A DNA stretch of 64,000 nt from Ruminococcus sp. GTDB lineage: Bacteria; Bacillota; Clostridia; Oscillospirales; Ruminococcaceae. Position numbers and translations under genes: made by a program. Positions 60,106 through 64,000 of this stretch are shown here, piece by piece. The stretch is taken from positions 186,001 through 250,000 of the forward strand of contig NZ_JAFUAG010000041.1 of assembly GCF_017464355.1 (NCBI RefSeq). Direction: 5' to 3'. Numbering within the stretch: position 1 is the stretch's first letter; every line of letters starts with the position of its first letter. Below the pieces are notes generated by a model. The model saw only the letters and a program-made list of their open reading frames with translations, had not been told where the DNA came from and ran no database searches.

Positions 60106-63100
60106 TCAATTGTTACCTCCAAAATACTTGTTTGCTTCCTCCGCATACAGATACAGCGCCTTGCAGACATTCTGCAATTTCTCATCACCTGAGCCGCCGT
60201 TCAGGACGTTGTAGCAGTAGGTCATTGCGTTGTATGTCACGCTGCCGTCCTTAAATGTAACGGTGAAGTCGTTCTCCAGCTCGCTTGCCTTGATGCCTCT
60301 GATACGGGCAACCACATACTTACCGTTCTTCGCAGTCTCAACGGTCTTACCGTTGCAGGTAAACGTTGTACCCTCGGGCAGTCCCTTGAAGTAGAGGGAA
60401 AGTGTTGTTTCGGATTTCAGCGAAAGCGTCGCACCCTCGAAGGTCACGCCCTCGGGAAGCTTTGCGTTATCATCATACTCGAACTTAACAGGGACAGACA
60501 CATCGTCCACAGCGGCCTTATAGCTGTCTGCAAGAGGTGTGCCCTCACCGAAATACTCCTGCGAATACGCACCGTAATTCAGCATTGCCTTGACCAGCGG
60601 TGCTGCCTTTTCATACTGCTCGACCTCGGTGTGTTCAATCAGATAGTCCGCATAATCCTTGACAGAATAGGTATATTTCTCGCCAGAATTCTCGCCGTCA
60701 ACGAGCTGTGCGGTGATCTCGGAAGCCATATCCTTTGCGGTAACGCTGCACTTGAACTTGTAGTAGGTCTTGCTGCCGATAACGACCTTGTTGCTGCTCT
60801 TTGCGATAACGTCCTTGACGAGGAGGTTCTGCGTATCGGTCTTGCTGCCGTTGGGAACAGTGAATACCATTTCAGCAGTCTCGCTTGCAAGAAGCTCATC
60901 TGTCAGCTCAACATAGAAGTTCACGCCGATACTGCCGTCAAGGGTAATGGAGTAACCGTACAGGTGCTCGCCCAGCCCCATGTCCACGTCGCCAACGAAT
61001 CTGACGTTTACAGGGGTTTCACCACTAGCACCGAACTTAGCTTCATAATCCTCAAGATACTCCGCAGGAACGTGGCAAATGGTGGTATGGCGAACATCGG
61101 GAGCATTTTCGCTATCATAAATGAAATCATCACAGCTGCCTTCGTCCCATGTCAGATCCTCAGGGTTTGCATAGCAGTAAACATCAGTGATATTTGTGCA
61201 GTCATAGAACGCCTCTTTGCCTATGCTTTCAACGCTGTCAGGTATTGTTATTGATGTAAGGCTTGTGCAGTTAAAGAACGCATCATTACCTATGCTTTCA
61301 ACGCTGTCAGGTATCTTTATCGATGTAAGATCTGTGCAGCCAAAGAACGTCCCATCGCCTATGCTTGTAACGTTTTTGGATATCTCTACAGAAGTAAGGC
61401 TTGTGCAATGATTAAACACATAACCGCCTATGCTTGTAACGCTGTCAGGTATCTTTATTGATGTAAGACCTGTGCAGTCCTGGAACGCACTATTACCTAT
61501 GCTTTCAACGTTGTCAGGTATCTTTATTGATGTAAGACCTCTGCAGTCCTGGAACGCACTATTACCTATGCTTTCAACGTTGTCAGGTATCTTTATTGAG
61601 GTAAGATCTGTGCAGCCAGAGAACGTCCCCTCGCTTATGCTTGTCACGCTGTCAGGTATCTCTATTGAGGTAAGACCTTCGCAGCCATCGAACGCATTAT
61701 TGCCTATGCTTTTAACGCTGTCAGGTATCTTTATTGATGTAAGACCTGTGCAGCCATAGAACGTCCCCTCGCTTATGCTTGTAATGTTTTTGGATATCTC
61801 TACAGAAGTAAGGTTTTCACATTCAGCGAACGCATAATTGCCTATGCTTTCAACGCTGTCAGGTATCGTTATTGATGTAAGACCTGTGCAGCTACAGAAC
61901 GCATCAGCACCTATGCTTGTAACGCTGTCGGGTATCTTTATTGATGTAAGACCTTTGCATTTATAGAACGCACTATTACCTATGCTTTCAACGCTGTTAC
62001 CAATTACGGCTGACTCAAGTCTTGTGCATCCCTCGAACGCAAGATCGCCTATGTTTATAACGCTGTTTGATATCGTTATTGATGTAAGACCTGTGCAGAT
62101 AAAGAACGCATAATTGCCGATAGAAGTAATGCCGTTTTCGAACTCAACAGAGGTAATATTGTCCTTATAGGCAAACCACGGTGAATTTACAGTTTCGGTA
62201 GCATTATCATATTCATAAACATCCATATTCCCTGTGCCCGAGATCGTCAGCTTGCCTGAGTCAAGTAGCCAGTATGCGTTTTCACCGCACTGCCCATGCG
62301 GGGCATCCGTGTCGAATGTGACGTTTACAGGGGTTTCACTTTCAGCACCGAACTTCTTAACATATCCCAGATAATACTTCGCAGGTACATGGCAGACGGT
62401 CGAGCCGTCTTCCTTGAAATCATCACAGTAGTATTCGTCCCATGTTAGGTTTGCAGGGTCTGCATAGCAGTAAACATCTTTGATATTTGTGCAGTCAAAG
62501 AACGCATTAGCACCTATGTTTGTCACGCTGTCAGGTATCTCTATTGATGTAAGGCTTGTGCAGCTTGCGAACGCAAAATCGCCTATGCTTGTAACTTTTT
62601 CAGGTATTGTGATCGATGTAAGGCTTTCGCAGCCCATGAACGCACTATTGCCGATAGAAGTGATACCTTTTTCAATCTCAACAGAGATGATATTGTTTTG
62701 ATAGGTATACCACGGCTGAGTGCCATATTCATAATCATACATATCCCCCGTGCCTGAGATAGTCAGCTTGCCTGAGTCAAACAGCCAGTATGCGTTTTCT
62801 CCGCACTTGCCCATTTTCTCCGCCTGGAATGTAACATTCACGCGGCTGCCGAAATATGAATTATAATAACCAATATGCTCCTCAGGAACGTGGCAGATAG
62901 TTTCTTTGCCCGGCTTGAAATCATCACAGCCGCCATCGTCCCATGTCAAGTTTTTAGGGACTGCATAGCAGTAAACATCTGTGATACTTTCGCAGTTACG
63001 GAACGCATCCCTACCTATGCTTGTAACGCTGTCGGGTATCGTTATTGATTCAAGGCTTGTGTATCCCTCGAACGCATAATCGCCTATGCTTGTAACACCG

Positions 63101-64000
63101 TATTCGATTTCAACAGAGGTGATATTGTCCCTACACTTGTACCACGGCTGATCGTTACTACTGTAATGATACATCGCCCCTGTGCCGCTGATCGTCAGCT
63201 TGCCGGTGTCGGAGTCAAACAGCCAGTATGCGCTTTCACCGCACTGCCCATGAGGAGCCTCCGTGTAGAATGTGACGTTTACAGGGTTTTCACTTTCAGC
63301 ACCGAACTTCTTAACATATTCCAGATAATACTTCGCAGGAACATAGCAGACGGTGGTATAGTGAACATCGGAAGCATTTTCTTCGTCATAGATGAAATCG
63401 TTACAGCCGTACTCGTCCCATGTCAAGTTTTTAGGGTCTGCATCGCAGTAAACATAATTGATATTTGTGCAGTCATAGAACGCATCAGCACCTATGTTTG
63501 TCACGCTGTCAGGTATCTCTATTGATGTAAGACCTTCGCAGAATGCGAACGCACTATTGCCTATGCTTTCAACGCTGTTACCAATTACGGCTGACTCAAG
63601 TCTTGCGCATTCCTGGAACGCCTGAACGCCTATGCTTTTAACGCTGTCAGGTATTGTTATTGATGTAAGACCTGTGCAGCCATAGAACGCAAAAACGCCT
63701 ATGCTTTTAACACTGTCAGGTATCGAAACTGATGGCAGATTTGCACAACTATCAAACGCACTATCGCCGATAGAAGTGATACCGCTTTCTATCTCAACAG
63801 AGGTGATATTGTCCCTATAGGCAAACCACGGTGAATTTACAGTGTCGGTATCATCATCATATTCATAATCGTACATAGCCCCCTCGCCTGAGATAGTCAG
63901 CTTGCCTGAGTCAAGTTCAAGCTCCCATGTTGCATTCTCTCCGCACTGCCCATGAAGGGCCTCCGTGTCGAATGTGACGTTTACAGGGTTTCCACTTACA
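60106..64000 (-). CDS. Giant BspA-type leucine-rich-repeat surface protein, 5' end outside window
   Basis: At least 1298 codons, open to the window edge (ATG 63876 is internal). It has dozens of 23-residue LRR_5 repeats (consensus L.SI.IPDSVTSIG..AF..C) grouped in modules. Module headers CGENAYWLxDSGKLTISGTG occur near 63950, 63240, 62800 and 62280; linkers DVYCYADPxNLTWDE near 63420, 62940, 62440 and 61150. The C-terminal ~300 residues (GYSITLDGSIGVNFYVELTD onward) form a non-repeat domain often seen in Ruminococcus surface proteins. No LPxTG or membrane anchor at the C-terminus. BspA-like proteins bind host or plant surface ligands; the ligand here is unknown. Confidence 0.9.
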   Translation of the reverse strand, partial: VSGNPVNVTFDTEALHGQCGENATWELELDSGKLTISGEGAMYDYEYDDDTDTVNSPWFAYRDNITSVEIESGITSIGDSAFDSCANLPSVSIPDSVKSIGVFAFYGCTGLTSITIPDSVKSIGVQAFQECARLESAVIGNSVESIGNSAFAFCEGLTSIEIPDSVTNIGADAFYDCTNINYVYCDADPKNLTWDEYGCNDFIYDEENASDVHYTTVCYVPAKYYLEYVKKFGAESENPVNVTFYTEAPHGQCGESAYWLFDSDTGKLTISGTGAMYHYSSNDQPWYKCRDNITSVEIEYGVTSIGDYAFEGYTSLESITIPDSVTSIGRDAFRNCESITDVYCYAVPKNLTWDDGGCDDFKPGKETICHVPEEHIGYYNSYFGSRVNVTFQAEKMGKCGENAYWLFDSGKLTISGTGDMYDYEYGTQPWYTYQNNIISVEIEKGITSIGNSAFMGCESLTSITIPEKVTSIGDFAFASCTSLTSIEIPDSVTNIGANAFFDCTNIKDVYCYADPANLTWDEYYCDDFKEDGSTVCHVPAKYYLGYVKKFGAESETPVNVTFDTDAPHGQCGENAYWLLDSGKLTISGTGNMDVYEYDNATETVNSPWFAYKDNITSVEFENGITSIGNYAFFICTGLTSITISNSVINIGDLAFEGCTRLESAVIGNSVESIGNSAFYKCKGLTSIKIPDSVTSIGADAFCSCTGLTSITIPDSVESIGNYAFAECENLTSVEISKNITSISEGTFYGCTGLTSIKIPDSVKSIGNNAFDGCEGLTSIEIPDSVTSISEGTFSGCTDLTSIKIPDNVESIGNSAFQDCRGLTSIKIPDNVESIGNSAFQDCTGLTSIKIPDSVTSIGGYVFNHCTSLTSVEISKNVTSIGDGTFFGCTDLTSIKIPDSVESIGNDAFFNCTSLTSITIPDSVESIGKEAFYDCTNITDVYCYANPEDLTWDEGSCDDFIYDSENAPDVRHTTICHVPAEYLEDYEAKFGASGETPVNVRFVGDVDMGLGEHLYGYSITLDGSIGVNFYVELTDELLASETAEMVFTVPNGSKTDTQNLLVKDVIAKSSNKVVIGSKTYYKFKCSVTAKDMASEITAQLVDGENSGEKYTYSVKDYADYLIEHTEVEQYEKAAPLVKAMLNYGAYSQEYFGEGTPLADSYKAAVDDVSVPVKFEYDDNAKLPEGVTFEGATLSLKSETTLSLYFKGLPEGTTFTCNGKTVETAKNGKYVVARIRGIKASELENDFTVTFKDGSVTYNAMTYCYNVLNGGSGDEKLQNVCKALYLYAEEANKYFGGNN
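61190..63800 (-). repeat. 69-bp tandem repeat array coding LRR units
   Basis: Near-identical 69-bp units (core on the plus strand: AACGCTGTCAGGTAT, ATTGATGTAAG, GCCTATGCTT) repeat within the LRR gene, most regularly at 61190-62120 and in shorter groups at 62480-62680, 62990-63110 and 63470-63790. High DNA identity makes copy-number change by recombination likely and assembly here error-prone. Confidence 0.9.

Noticed and set aside
61190-63800. Regular repeats resembling a CRISPR array
   Set aside because: The period is 69 bp, the units are coding and variable, and they translate to LRR_5 repeats; there are no unique spacers and no cas genes.
1-64000. tRNA or rRNA genes
   Set aside because: No cloverleaf with conserved GTTCRA arm or rRNA signature sequence was seen on either strand by eye; a tRNAscan run would settle it.

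Overview
The window looks like a chromosomal segment of a Gram-positive gut or rumen Clostridia member close to Ruminococcus (Oscillospiraceae). This is inferred from gene content: an ispH-rpsA fusion next to a cmk-plsC fusion, a tepA-uppP-ftsK/spoIIIE cluster, ATP-dependent PEP carboxykinase, class III fructose bisphosphatase, ThrH, intracellular glycoside hydrolases (GH5, GH2) and a giant BspA-type leucine-rich-repeat protein. Most sigma-A promoters show TTGACA-like and TATAAT boxes 16-18 nt apart, and most genes have GGAGG ribosome binding sites. No tRNA, rRNA or CRISPR array was seen.

Layout. 1-13.9 kb: purA (partial, minus), a lipoprotein, then a long plus-strand run from tepA through uppP, ftsK, a ComEC-like MBL protein, DUF3006, an RpiR regulator and a flavoprotein to cmk-plsC and ispH-rpsA. 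14-19.7 kb: PBP1A, an rRNA methyltransferase, a HAD phosphatase, AIM24 and an XRE membrane regulator. 19.7-23.4 kb (minus): an operon SMI1-like/GNAT/methyltransferase/ispD, then prs. 23.6-33.5 kb: thrH, a CapD-like sugar dehydratase, an M15 peptidase, an Spx/ArsC-like protein, pckA, a broken thioredoxin, rnz, a frameshifted GNAT and an alpha/beta hydrolase. 33.5-46.7 kb: GH5, fbp, a macrodomain-SirTM pair (reversible protein ADP-ribosylation), a structured noncoding stretch, dprA, GH2, a lipoprotein, an esterase and a P-loop ATPase.

46.7-59.7 kb is an accessory region. It holds an AT-rich GIY-YIG-like gene, a 5'-truncated polymorphic-toxin fragment with an SMI1/KNR4 immunity gene, and mobile-element debris. 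These are followed by a redox island: MATE exporter, LysR regulator, two aldo/keto reductases (one with a stop codon), two related SDRs, an SnoaL-like lipoprotein, a lipoprotein flavodoxin, a DUF4405 cytochrome-like membrane protein, a TMEM175 channel and a sugar acetyltransferase. A serine-recombinase C-terminal remnant closes it. 59.9-64 kb is the giant LRR gene, truncated by the window edge, followed by a translationally linked 41-codon ORF.

Most notable signals: (i) a 34-nt element duplicated on both sides of lysR, placed identically against two divergent promoters; (ii) an 11-A tract exactly at the CMK/PlsC junction where a slip in either direction stops translation; (iii) an internal SD and in-frame ATG at the IspH/S1 boundary; (iv) a rod-like structured element downstream of the SirTM gene; (v) several genes broken by single stops or a frameshift; (vi) the tiny ORF coupled to the LRR gene. 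Nothing here is a clearly new multi-gene system on sequence alone. The LysR regulon, the structured element and the LRR/peptide pair are the best candidates for follow-up.
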